From Tissierella sp032104385 (GTDB taxonomy: Bacteria; Bacillota; Clostridia; Tissierellales; Tissierellaceae): DNA of 64,000 bases. Below are positions 55,755 to 63,521 of the stretch, piece by piece. The DNA lies in the NCBI RefSeq assembly GCF_032104385.1, contig NZ_DAMCHJ010000007.1, forward strand, positions 84,409 through 148,408, in the 5' to 3' direction. Every line of letters begins with the position of its first letter. Positions within the stretch are counted from its first letter, which is position 1. Under the pieces are notes generated by a model. That model was not told the DNA's origin. It made no database searches and worked only from the letters and a program-made list of their open reading frames with translations. A program made the position numbers and the translations under genes.

Positions 55755-57068
55755 ATGAATTACACAACTCAAATGGATGCAGCTAAAAAAGGCATCATAA
55801 CAAAGGAAATGGAAATAGTTAGTAAGAAGGAGAATATGGATGTAGAAAAATTAAGGAAAGCTATAGCAGAGGGTAGAATAGTAATACCAGCAAATAAAAA
55901 TCATAAATCCTTAAGTCCAGAAGGAATAGGGGAAGGTTTAAGAACTAAAATCAATGTCAATTTAGGAATTTCAAGAGATTGTCCAAGTGTAGATAAGGAA
56001 TTGGATAAGGTAAAAACAGCATTAGATATGAATGTAGAAGCTATTATGGATTTAAGTTCTTTTGGAAAAACTGAAGAATTTAGAAGAAGATTAGTAGAAA
56101 TGTCACCAGCTATGATAGGAACTGTACCTGTATATGATGCAGTTGGATTCTACGATAAGGAACTAAAGGACATAACGGAAAAGGAATTTTTAGATGTAGC
56201 AAGAAAACATGGAGAAGATGGAGTAGATTTTATTACGGTACATGCAGGAATAAATAGGGAAACAGCAAATATGTTTAAAAGAAATAAAAGAGTTACAAAT
56301 ATAGTTTCAAGAGGAGGTTCTCTTCTTTATGCTTGGATGGAATTAAATAATAAAGAAAATCCATTCTTTGAATATTTTGATGAATTATTAGATATTTGTG
56401 AAGAATACGATATGACAATAAGCCTTGGAGATGCATTAAGACCAGGTAGTATAGCAGATGGTACAGATGCTGCTCAAATAGCAGAGACTATGGTATTAGG
56501 GGAACTTACCAAAAGGGCATGGGAGAGAAATGTACAAATTATTATAGAAGGACCAGGACATATAGCTATAAATGAAATTGAAGCTAATGTTTTACTAGCA
56601 AAAAAACTATGCCATGGAGCACCTTTCTATGTATTAGGCCCTATAGTTACAGATGTAGCTCCAGGATATGACCATATAACCAGTGCTATAGGTGGAGCTA
56701 TGGCAGCTAGTTATGGAGTAGATTTTCTATGTTATGTAACACCAGCAGAACATCTAAGATTACCTAGTTTAGACGATATGAAGGAAGGCATAATTGCATC
56801 TAAAATAGCAGCTCATGCAGGAGATTTAGGAAAAAAGATACCTAATGCCCATGAATGGGATTTGAAAATGAGTAAAGCAAGACAAAAATTAGATTGGGAA
56901 GAGATGTTTAAACTATCAATAGATGAAGAAAAAGCAAGAAGATATAGAAAAGAATCTAAACCTGAACATGATGACAGTTGTACTATGTGTGGTAAGATGT
57001 GCTCTGTAAGAAATATGAATAGAGTAATGGAAGGTAAAAATATAAATATACTAAGAAGTGAAGACTAG
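55755..57068 (+). CDS. thiC: Phosphomethylpyrimidine synthase
   Basis: ThiC is a radical SAM enzyme converting aminoimidazole ribotide to HMP phosphate in thiamine synthesis. The 437-residue length is the short bacterial form. Motifs are NLGISRDC, DLSSFGKTEEFRR, VHAGINRET, SLGDALRPGSIADGTDAAQ and EGPGHI. The C-terminal cluster motif reads CTMCGKMC, that is CX2CX3C, one residue shorter than CX2CX4C of the E. coli enzyme. Control is by the TPP riboswitch. No other thi gene is adjacent. Confidence 0.96.
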   Translation: MNYTTQMDAAKKGIITKEMEIVSKKENMDVEKLRKAIAEGRIVIPANKNHKSLSPEGIGEGLRTKINVNLGISRDCPSVDKELDKVKTALDMNVEAIMDLSSFGKTEEFRRRLVEMSPAMIGTVPVYDAVGFYDKELKDITEKEFLDVARKHGEDGVDFITVHAGINRETANMFKRNKRVTNIVSRGGSLLYAWMELNNKENPFFEYFDELLDICEEYDMTISLGDALRPGSIADGTDAAQIAETMVLGELTKRAWERNVQIIIEGPGHIAINEIEANVLLAKKLCHGAPFYVLGPIVTDVAPGYDHITSAIGGAMAASYGVDFLCYVTPAEHLRLPSLDDMKEGIIASKIAAHAGDLGKKIPNAHEWDLKMSKARQKLDWEEMFKLSIDEEKARRYRKESKPEHDDSCTMCGKMCSVRNMNRVMEGKNINILRSED

Positions 57069-57074
57069 AGATTA

Positions 57075-57103
57075 AACCACAGAATTCGTTCTGTGGTTTT
57101 TTA
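57075..57103 (+). terminator. Terminator of thiC
   Basis: AAACCACAGAA pairs with TTCTGTGGTTT around a four-base loop, with a further T-run. Confidence 0.85.
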
Positions 57104-57160
57104 ATAATTCCTATAATATTTTAGTTATAATAAAAACTTGCTCCTCCAGAGGCTGATTTA

Positions 57161-57618
57161 ATGTTTATAGTTGAGAAACCCTATTATAGCTTTTCTATGG
57201 ATATTTATTGTAAAAGACATAAAGATTTTGAAATTAATCAAATGAACTAGAAAATCATGATTTGCTTGGCATTGCCAATATGCCATAGAATATGAAGCCA
57301 AATGTGTTGTAGGGGCTGATATTTCAAGTAAAATACTAAAGATTAGCTCTTTAGCTCTCCACTATACTAAGTCTTTTGAAGAAATTGTCGAAACAGTATC
57401 TGGTTGTCTTGTTAAAGATGGCGAGTTTATTTTTTCAATAGAACATCCTACATTTACAGCATATGGTTCTCAAGATTAGTACTATGATAATAATGGAAAG
57501 ATACTACATTTTCCAGTGGATAATTATTTCTTTGAAGGAAAGAGAAAATATTGTTGAGGGGATGGAAGAAGAGCTTCGTAGACCTATGAGGCTAATTGTA
57601 GATGCAAACAAAAAATAA
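57161..57618 (+). pseudogene. Decayed class I SAM methyltransferase gene
   Basis: Frames around here translate to FAWHCQYAIEYEAKCVVGADISSKILKI, SSLALHYTKSFEEIVETVSGCL, FIFSIEHPTFTAYGSQD, a TAG where Trp is expected, YYDNNGKILHFPVDNYFFEGKR and finally EEELRRPMRLIVDANKK. This order is that of a well-known methyltransferase family, with an internal deletion after KILKI and another before EGMEEEL, plus stops and frame changes. No function can remain. Confidence 0.7.
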
Positions 57619-57678
57619 TATGTTGAAGAAATAGACCATTTATGATAATATGTAACTAATATTTATAAGGTGGTGAAA

Positions 57679-57825
57679 ATGAGTATGGAAACTTTAGTTA
57701 ACAGTGTTTTAGAGATGCTATCCAATATTATAATAACAGGATTTAGAAATATTATGAACCAAGGGATAGGTATGTCTAAAATTAATATTATGTTAACTAA
57801 AGGAAAGTGTTTATTTTACCATTAA
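57679..57825 (+). CDS. Short ORF upstream of ABC-F gene, possible leader
   Basis: ATG 57679 has AAGGTGGTG before it and opens a 48-codon frame (MSMETLVNSVLEM ... GKCLFYH). No family is recognised. It ends 24 bases before the first of two terminator hairpins preceding the ABC-F gene, so it might be a leader peptide; it might equally be a fragment of a broken gene. Confidence 0.3.
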   Translation: MSMETLVNSVLEMLSNIIITGFRNIMNQGIGMSKINIMLTKGKCLFYH

Positions 57826-57848
57826 TTAAATTACATTGATAAACCAAT

Positions 57849-57884
57849 GAACCTAGGTAAATTATTACTTGCCTAGGTTTTTTT
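57849..57884 (+). terminator. First CCTAGG hairpin upstream of ABC-F
   Basis: AACCTAGGTAA pairs with TTGCCTAGGTT (one wobble), then a run of T. It closely resembles the second hairpin about 100 bases downstream. Confidence 0.75.
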
Positions 57885-57950
57885 ATGTATAAATACATTT
57901 TGTTATATAACTTGTATTTTAAATGCTTATATAAATATCTTTGACCAAAT

Positions 57951-57988
57951 AAACCTAGGTAAACTTTTCTTACCTAGGTTTATTTTTT
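57951..57988 (+). terminator. Second CCTAGG hairpin, in the ABC-F leader
   Basis: AAACCTAGGTAA pairs perfectly with TTACCTAGGTTT around a seven-base loop, followed by ATTTTTT and then directly by the ribosome binding site of the ABC-F gene. A terminator here implies attenuation control. Confidence 0.75.
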
Positions 57989-58005
57989 GAAAGGAGAATG
58001 GAAAG

Positions 58006-59910
58006 ATGATAGAAATATCCTTAAACAATGTTGAAAAGTATTATGGGGCAGATCAAGTACTAAAAGATATAACGTTTCAAGTGTTAAAAGGAGAAAAAGT
58101 TGGTATAGTTGGAAGAAATGGAACAGGAAAAACCACTTTATTTAAAGTCATAGCAGGTATGGAGAATTACGACAAGGGCTTGATTAGCGTTAGTAAAGGA
58201 AGTCAAATAGGTTATCTAGAGCAAATTACAAATTATCAAGATGAATTTAGAGTGATAGATGTTTTAAAGATAGCATTTCATAATGAATTTAAAATACTAT
58301 CGAATCTTCGGGAATTAGAAGAAAAAATGAGTAATGTTGGAGGAAATAAATTAGAATCTATAATCGAAAAATATGGAGAGCTTCAAAATCTATTTGAAAG
58401 TAAAGGAGGATATGAAATTGAAGAAAAATTAAGCAAAGTATGTAATGGGCTAGGATTAAATGAAAAAATTTTGAATGCCAAGTTTAAAGATTTAAGTGGA
58501 GGAGAAAAGACTACTGTTCTTCTAGGTAAAATTTTATTAGAAGAGCCGGATATTTTGCTTCTAGATGAGCCTACTAATCATCTTGACATGGATTCTATTG
58601 AGTGGCTAGAGTCATTTTTATTAGAGTATAAAGGAACTTTTATAATTATATCTCATGATAGATATTTTTTAGATAATGTTGTAAATAAGATAATTGAAAT
58701 AGAAAGAGGAAAAGCAAATGTTTTCATTGGGAGCTATTCATCCTATGTACGAGAAAAAGAAAAAGTATATTTGGAAGAGTTAAAACGTTATGAAAACCAG
58801 CAAAAGAAAATTAAATCAATGGAGGAGTCCATAAAAAGATTGAAAGATTGGGCAAATAGGGGAGATAATGAAAAGATGTTTAAAAGAGCTTTTAGTATGG
58901 AAAAGCGACTAGAGAAGATGGAAAAGGTTGATAGACCTATAATAGATAATGATACAATGAAATTAGATTTTTCTATTCAAAATAGATCAGGTCAAGACGT
59001 TATTATAGTTGAGGAATTATATAAGAAAATAGGAAATAAGATTTTGTTTAAAAATATAAATTATTCTGTTAAGTATGGAGAGAGAGTTGCTATGATTGGA
59101 CAAAATGGAAGTGGTAAGACTACTTTGATAAGAATAATATTAGGTGAGACTCTTGCAGACAGAGGGGAAATAAAGATGGGGGCAAATGTAAAAATAGGAT
59201 ATTTGCAGCAAAACATTTACTTTAATAATGAAGAGAGGACTATCTTAGATATCTTTAGAGAGGAATATATATGTTCTGAAGGAGATGCAAGAAGCATCTT
59301 ATCAAAGTTTTTATTTTATGGTGAAGATATATTTAAAAAGGTTAAGTATCTTTCTGGCGGTGAAAGAGCTAGGCTTAGACTTTGTCAATTAATGTATAAG
59401 GATGTAAATACGCTAATATTAGATGAACCAACAAATCATTTAGATATCATGAGCCGTGAGATGCTGGAAGAAACTTTATTACAGTTTGAAGGAACTATAA
59501 TTTTTATATCCCATGATAGATATTTTATTAATAGAATTGCAAATAAGGTAGTAGAACTTTCTCATGGTAAACTAATATCTTACCTAGGAAACTATGATTA
59601 CTTTAGGGAAAAGAAATTATCTGAGAAAAAGAATCGGGAATTTGATAAAATAAATAAAGCTAAAAATAACAAAGTAGTTGACAATAAGAAGAGTAATGGA
59701 AAGATGAAAACGAATAAATCAAATACTAAAAAAATTAAAGAAATAGAAGAAGAAATAGAAAGATATGAAAAATTAATTGCAAATAAAGAATTAGAAATAA
59801 ATATAAGTGCTACAGATTATAGTGAATTGAATAATTTATACAATGAAAAAGTTGAATTGGAAAGTCACTTAGATAATCTTCTTGAGGAATGGATAATGTT
59901 AAATGAATAG
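58006..59910 (+). CDS. ABC-F family ATPase (ribosome-associated)
   Basis: The 634-residue protein has two ABC domains and no membrane segments. Walker A motifs are VGRNGTGKTT (about 35-44) and IGQNGSGKTT; signatures are LSGGEKTTV and LSGGERARL; both Walker B sites read LLDEPTNHLD or similar. The linker carries the WANRGDNEKMFKRAFSMEKRLEKMEK stretch of ribosome-acting members. The C-terminus adds a charged coiled coil (about 560-634). ABC-F proteins act on the ribosome E site as translation factors or antibiotic protection proteins. The terminator in its leader fits the inducible resistance type, but resistance is not shown. Confidence 0.9.
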   Translation: MIEISLNNVEKYYGADQVLKDITFQVLKGEKVGIVGRNGTGKTTLFKVIAGMENYDKGLISVSKGSQIGYLEQITNYQDEFRVIDVLKIAFHNEFKILSNLRELEEKMSNVGGNKLESIIEKYGELQNLFESKGGYEIEEKLSKVCNGLGLNEKILNAKFKDLSGGEKTTVLLGKILLEEPDILLLDEPTNHLDMDSIEWLESFLLEYKGTFIIISHDRYFLDNVVNKIIEIERGKANVFIGSYSSYVREKEKVYLEELKRYENQQKKIKSMEESIKRLKDWANRGDNEKMFKRAFSMEKRLEKMEKVDRPIIDNDTMKLDFSIQNRSGQDVIIVEELYKKIGNKILFKNINYSVKYGERVAMIGQNGSGKTTLIRIILGETLADRGEIKMGANVKIGYLQQNIYFNNEERTILDIFREEYICSEGDARSILSKFLFYGEDIFKKVKYLSGGERARLRLCQLMYKDVNTLILDEPTNHLDIMSREMLEETLLQFEGTIIFISHDRYFINRIANKVVELSHGKLISYLGNYDYFREKKLSEKKNREFDKINKAKNNKVVDNKKSNGKMKTNKSNTKKIKEIEEEIERYEKLIANKELEINISATDYSELNNLYNEKVELESHLDNLLEEWIMLNE

Positions 59911-60045
59911 ACTAGATCTTATAATTAACAGAACTTAAAATTGTTCCATAAACTTTATAAGAAACTTGGGAACGAATTTATTCTGAATGGTTACCGGTAG
60001 TCAAGAAATAAGGATTTTAATTATTAAAATATTCTAGAATATAAT

Positions 60046-60351
60046 ATGCCACGTTATGGTAAACAGCTAAAAAATAAAAACTGTGGACTGAATTTGATAG
60101 TCAGAATTGATAAGCACTCTACTTGTTCAGGTTCGGTCTGCAGGCAATATCAACATCGTCTAAAAGAACAAGGTGTAAGACAGAGTATGTCTAGAAAAGG
60201 AAATTGTCTAGACAGTACAATTATGGAGAATTTCTTTGGACTATTAAAGTCGGAATTGCTATATCTTCAAGTATTTCAAGATATTGAACATTTTAAGAGA
60301 GAATTAATAGATTATATAGAATGGTATATTAACAATTTTATATTCATTTGA
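60046..60351 (+). pseudogene. IS3-family transposase remnant
   Basis: The central part QYQHRLKEQGVRQSMSRKGNCLD and STIMENFFGLLKSELLYLQ is the C-terminal core of an IS3/IS150-group OrfB integrase. The preceding stretch (HSTCSGSVCR) no longer matches the expected HSDQG motif, and the frame ends in YINNFIFI where the last DDE region should continue. No inverted repeats or target duplication are visible. It is an inactive fragment. Confidence 0.75.
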
Positions 60352-60549
60352 ATGGCTAATAATTTGATCATTCTTTTTTTGATATTTCAATAGTTTACAA
60401 TATTATTACAGGAGAGTAGGAAATGATGAATTTACTAATTTATATGATATTATATAGATAGGATATTAATCATAATTTTAATAAAAGCAGTTTTAAAATC
60501 AATTATTTTTGGTAGATAGTGGTGGTTCGAATGAAAGGAGGAAACACAA

Positions 60550-61659
60550 ATGTTTAAGCAATGGAAGGGATTTTTATCAGGAATCATTTTTACTTTAACA
60601 ATCATGATATCAACGAGTATTGTTTTTGCTGCTGTGACAGGCACAAATATAACTGTATATTATGACAACATAAAAATACTTTTAAATGGTAAAGAAATAG
60701 AAGTTAAAGATGCTAATGGTCATAATGTAGAACCGTTTAGTTACAATGGCACGACATATATGCCAATTCGGGGAATCGCAGAGTCATTTAATAAAATTGT
60801 TGAGTGGGATGCTGACTCTAAACAAGTTAAAATATATGACACTGAAATTGATAAGTTCTGGGACACTTTAATGAGAATACCAGAAAACTATACAGGGCTT
60901 GAAATATATTGGAGATATATGGATAACGATATCATGGAGAAGGCCAATTATTTCATTGAAAAGTATGGTGTGGAGGTATTGTTTAAAGGATTAGAATCAA
61001 CGAATGTGTATAGTCAGTATTACTGTATAAATAGGCTCGTTGAATATTATAATCAAGACGATATAAGAATTCATGCAATATCTAAAATTACACCATTTTT
61101 GAGCAGTACCAATAAAACACTTAAACATGGTGCAGAATTTGCAATAAGCGTGTTAAGTAAGGAATTTGATAGTCCTTATATTGTTAATGGTACTGGAGGC
61201 ATTAAAGTTTTTGCGCTTTTTAATAATTACTCTGACTACGGAAGTTATAATGAGTTATGGATAATTAGGAATGATAAGTTATCAAAGCTTTATTCTTTTG
61301 CAGATCCACAAACGTATATTGATACGACTGAAACCATTAAAGTTTCTCCATCCAATGATAAAATAGCAGTACAAACATCTAGCAGAAGAAGTAGTTCGCT
61401 TAATATTATTGACTTAAATAATGGAAAGATCAGTCCTGAAATTATGAAGTTAGCCGTAGAAAAAGTTGCGATGGATAATAAAGATTACAACAATACCTAT
61501 CCAGACGGGCGATATAGCTGGGGCGGGAATTTAAAATGGATTGACAATAATACAGTAGAGTTTGAGGCAGCTCTTGCTTATGATTATATGGAAATAATTG
61601 AAAATGTAATTGTAAAATATAATGTTTTAGATAATTCTTTAGAATATATAAAGCAGTAG
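60550..61659 (+). CDS. Secreted protein with copper amine oxidase N-terminal-like (stalk) domain
   Basis: A signal peptide (MFKQWKGFLSGIIFTLTIMI, cleavage near residue 27) precedes a stalk domain at about 30-98: ITVYYDNIKILLNGKEIEV, YNGTTYMPIRGIAESF, VEWDADSKQVKIYD. A helical repeat-like region (about 105-205) and a C-terminal beta-rich domain follow, with NDKIAVQTSSRRSSS and GRYSWGGNLKWIDNN. GAAAGGAGG precedes the ATG. The stalk domain is a common cell-surface module in Clostridia; the function of the rest is unknown. Confidence 0.85.
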   Translation: MFKQWKGFLSGIIFTLTIMISTSIVFAAVTGTNITVYYDNIKILLNGKEIEVKDANGHNVEPFSYNGTTYMPIRGIAESFNKIVEWDADSKQVKIYDTEIDKFWDTLMRIPENYTGLEIYWRYMDNDIMEKANYFIEKYGVEVLFKGLESTNVYSQYYCINRLVEYYNQDDIRIHAISKITPFLSSTNKTLKHGAEFAISVLSKEFDSPYIVNGTGGIKVFALFNNYSDYGSYNELWIIRNDKLSKLYSFADPQTYIDTTETIKVSPSNDKIAVQTSSRRSSSLNIIDLNNGKISPEIMKLAVEKVAMDNKDYNNTYPDGRYSWGGNLKWIDNNTVEFEAALAYDYMEIIENVIVKYNVLDNSLEYIKQ

Positions 61660-61702
61660 AATTACGTGCAATCATTTCAATTCTAATACGAGAGGTGGTT
61701 TT

Positions 61703-62164
61703 ATGAAAAAATAATTATTTTACTAATTATTGATTGTCATTGTTTTCAGTTATAAGATGTACTAAAACTGAAGTAGAAAATCCTGAAAATAAAATAGAAG
61801 TTCTAACAGGATATATAGCTATAGAAGATAATACTTTGTATTTTTATCAAGTTGAAATTGTAGAAATGGAAGGCAAAGAAAGAGAATGGAAGAACTTGAT
61901 TTTAATGAGAACGATATGCCAAATGGATATGCGATTATTAATGAAATTCCAGAAGAAAAACTTATGAATTAGCAGATAAAGTTGAGTAATATGTTTATTG
62001 ATATAAATCTTAAATTTATCGAAGAATATAGAGCGGAAGGTGATAGAGTATATATTAAAACAAAGAAAGATGGATTTATTAAACATTTAAATGAGTATAA
62101 TTTAGATGACATTCCGCTTTCTGAACAAACAATACCTTATTTCATTGAAATCAAAGAGGATTAA
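61703..62164 (+). pseudogene. Multiply frameshifted lipoprotein-like gene
   Basis: AGAGGTGG and ATG 61703 are intact but the fourth codon is TAA. Sense continues in shifted frames: SVIRCTKTEVENPENKIEVL, TGYIAIEDNTLYFYQVEIVE, DFNENDMPNGYAIINEIPEE, then FIDINLKFIEEYRAEGDRVY and SEQTIPYFIEIKED up to TAA at 62162. At least three frame changes separate these blocks. The start looks like a signal peptide with a cysteine, so a lipoprotein ancestor is likely. Confidence 0.65.
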
Positions 62165-62175
62165 TCAAAAGGAAC

Positions 62176-62345
62176 CCTCTCTAAATTTTTATCTAAAATT
62201 ATGAGAAATAGTAACAAAACCTACAGAAAACCTTATTTTCCATTCAACCCAGCTTGTGGGGAGCGTGTTATAATAATGACACGAGCATAAGGTGTAAAGA
62301 TATCAATGAGTTTGAAGTCCTATCCTAAGATATTTTAAGTAATTT
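62176..62345. repeat. Degenerate repeat, copy A
   Basis: The block 62176-62222 matches 63824-63870 at about 39 of 47 bases, beginning CCTCTCTAAATTTTTATCT. A second block (62303-62328) matches 63881-63906. Copy B lacks about 70 bases between the blocks. Both copies begin in the 3' arm of a hairpin. Confidence 0.55.
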
Positions 62346-62477
62346 CCTAAAAAGTTGAATTTATATGGTGGAGTTACGATTATTAATATGCTGCATATAG
62401 ATAATATAAATTAAGTGAGATAATTATATTGTCAGAAAAAACAGACCTTTAATATTAATTGTAGTAGGGGAATAATT

Positions 62478-62658
62478 TTGAAAATCATTGATTTAAAGCC
62501 TCATGGGGAAGGAATATATACAGAGATTTTAGAATGCAATAGTAAGGAAATATTACTTGAAACTCATAAAAAGATAGCTGATAAATATTATTACTGTATA
62601 ATTATACCACCGTAGAGATTTATAGTATACTTGGTGATGTAACAGTAGAATTATGAGA
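62478..62658 (+). pseudogene. Frameshifted small gene
   Basis: A TTG at 62478 behind TAGGGG opens MKIIDLKPHGEGIYTEILEC, continuing to IIIPP and TAG 62613. The sense resumes one base over as VEIYSILGDVTVEL and TGA. A single-base frame change near 62612 explains it. The family is not recognised. Confidence 0.4.
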
Positions 62659-62700
62659 AGCAAGGACTAAATTTGCTTATTGTTAGGGAGGGGGATAATT

Positions 62701-62847
62701 ATTATAGAAATTCCATTTATTCCAGGAATTTTGATGTTTTTAATCATATTTATGGTAACTATAAGAGTTTATATAATAATATCAAGTTATATAGGTGAAC
62801 AAATTAGACTGTTTTTTGTAAGCTTATGGCAAAGGATTAAGAAATAA
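62701..62847 (+). CDS. Short membrane peptide ORF with ATT at the start position
   Basis: AGGGAGGGGG (62685-62694) is a very good ribosome binding site, but the codon at the right distance is ATT 62701. The frame gives IEIPFIPGILMFLIIFMV, a hydrophobic segment, then SYIGEQIRLFFVSLWQRIKK and TAA. ATG 62734 is the first normal start but has no binding site and would cut the hydrophobic part. It may be a start-codon mutant or a real rare start. Confidence 0.35.
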   Translation: MIEIPFIPGILMFLIIFMVTIRVYIIISSYIGEQIRLFFVSLWQRIKK

Positions 62848-62924
62848 GTATAATCAATATATAATAAGACGCATTCGTAGTATTATGTGTAATAAGAATT
62901 TGATAAAATAGGGAGGAATATCAA

Positions 62925-63521
62925 ATTATAATTTTAAATGGCGGTTCATATTATCCAGATTCAAAGGAAATTGATAAGGAATGGATTTCGAAAATTAAAA
63001 AGGATGAACTTGTAGTGTTTGTTCCTTCTGCAACGACTAGGTCGCAGGAAGAGTATTATAGCTTTTTCAAGCAAAATATGAGCGAATATGGTCTTGTAAA
63101 TATTCAATATGTAGATTTGTATGGAGATTGGGAAAAAGTGAGACAGGCAAGAGTTATATATATTGCAGGTGGTAATACATATAAACTCATGGATATTATT
63201 CGTAAATCTGGGTTTGGCGATTTCCTAAAGCAACAAAGAGAAAAGCTTATTATTGTGGGAAATAGTGCAGGAGCGGTAGTGCTTGGGAAAGATATTAGAA
63301 CTACCAATGACGAAGATATCATTGGTACAAAGGATACTAATGGAATAGGATTAGTGGAATACTCTATTTGCCCGCATTACACTGATGGAAAGAATGTTAG
63401 ATTGCTAAGTCTTTCTAAAATCTTAGGGCATAGAATAGAGGGAATAGCTGAAAAATCTGGAGTAGTGATTGATGATAATCTTACAAAAATAATTGGTTTT
63501 ACAAAGGAATTTAATATCTGA
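62925..63521 (+). CDS. Peptidase S51-like (dipeptidase E / glutamine amidotransferase-like) protein
   Basis: The frame reads (I)IILNGGSYY at the N-terminus, VVFVPSATTRSQEEYY, RVIYIAGGNTYKLMD and the nucleophile elbow IVGNSAGAVVLG. These match the S51 fold with Ser in GNSAG. AGGGAGG (62910-62916) stands eight bases before ATT 62925, which encodes the expected first residue. The first normal in-frame start is GTG 63015, but it would remove the first beta strand and loop. Length from ATT is 198 residues, near normal. Either ATT is the start or the gene has lost its start codon. Confidence 0.65.
   Translation: MIILNGGSYYPDSKEIDKEWISKIKKDELVVFVPSATTRSQEEYYSFFKQNMSEYGLVNIQYVDLYGDWEKVRQARVIYIAGGNTYKLMDIIRKSGFGDFLKQQREKLIIVGNSAGAVVLGKDIRTTNDEDIIGTKDTNGIGLVEYSICPHYTDGKNVRLLSLSKILGHRIEGIAEKSGVVIDDNLTKIIGFTKEFNI

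Noticed and set aside
60046..60351. Intact transposase gene
   Set aside because: The catalytic motifs before QYQH are scrambled, the end is truncated, and no inverted repeats are seen.
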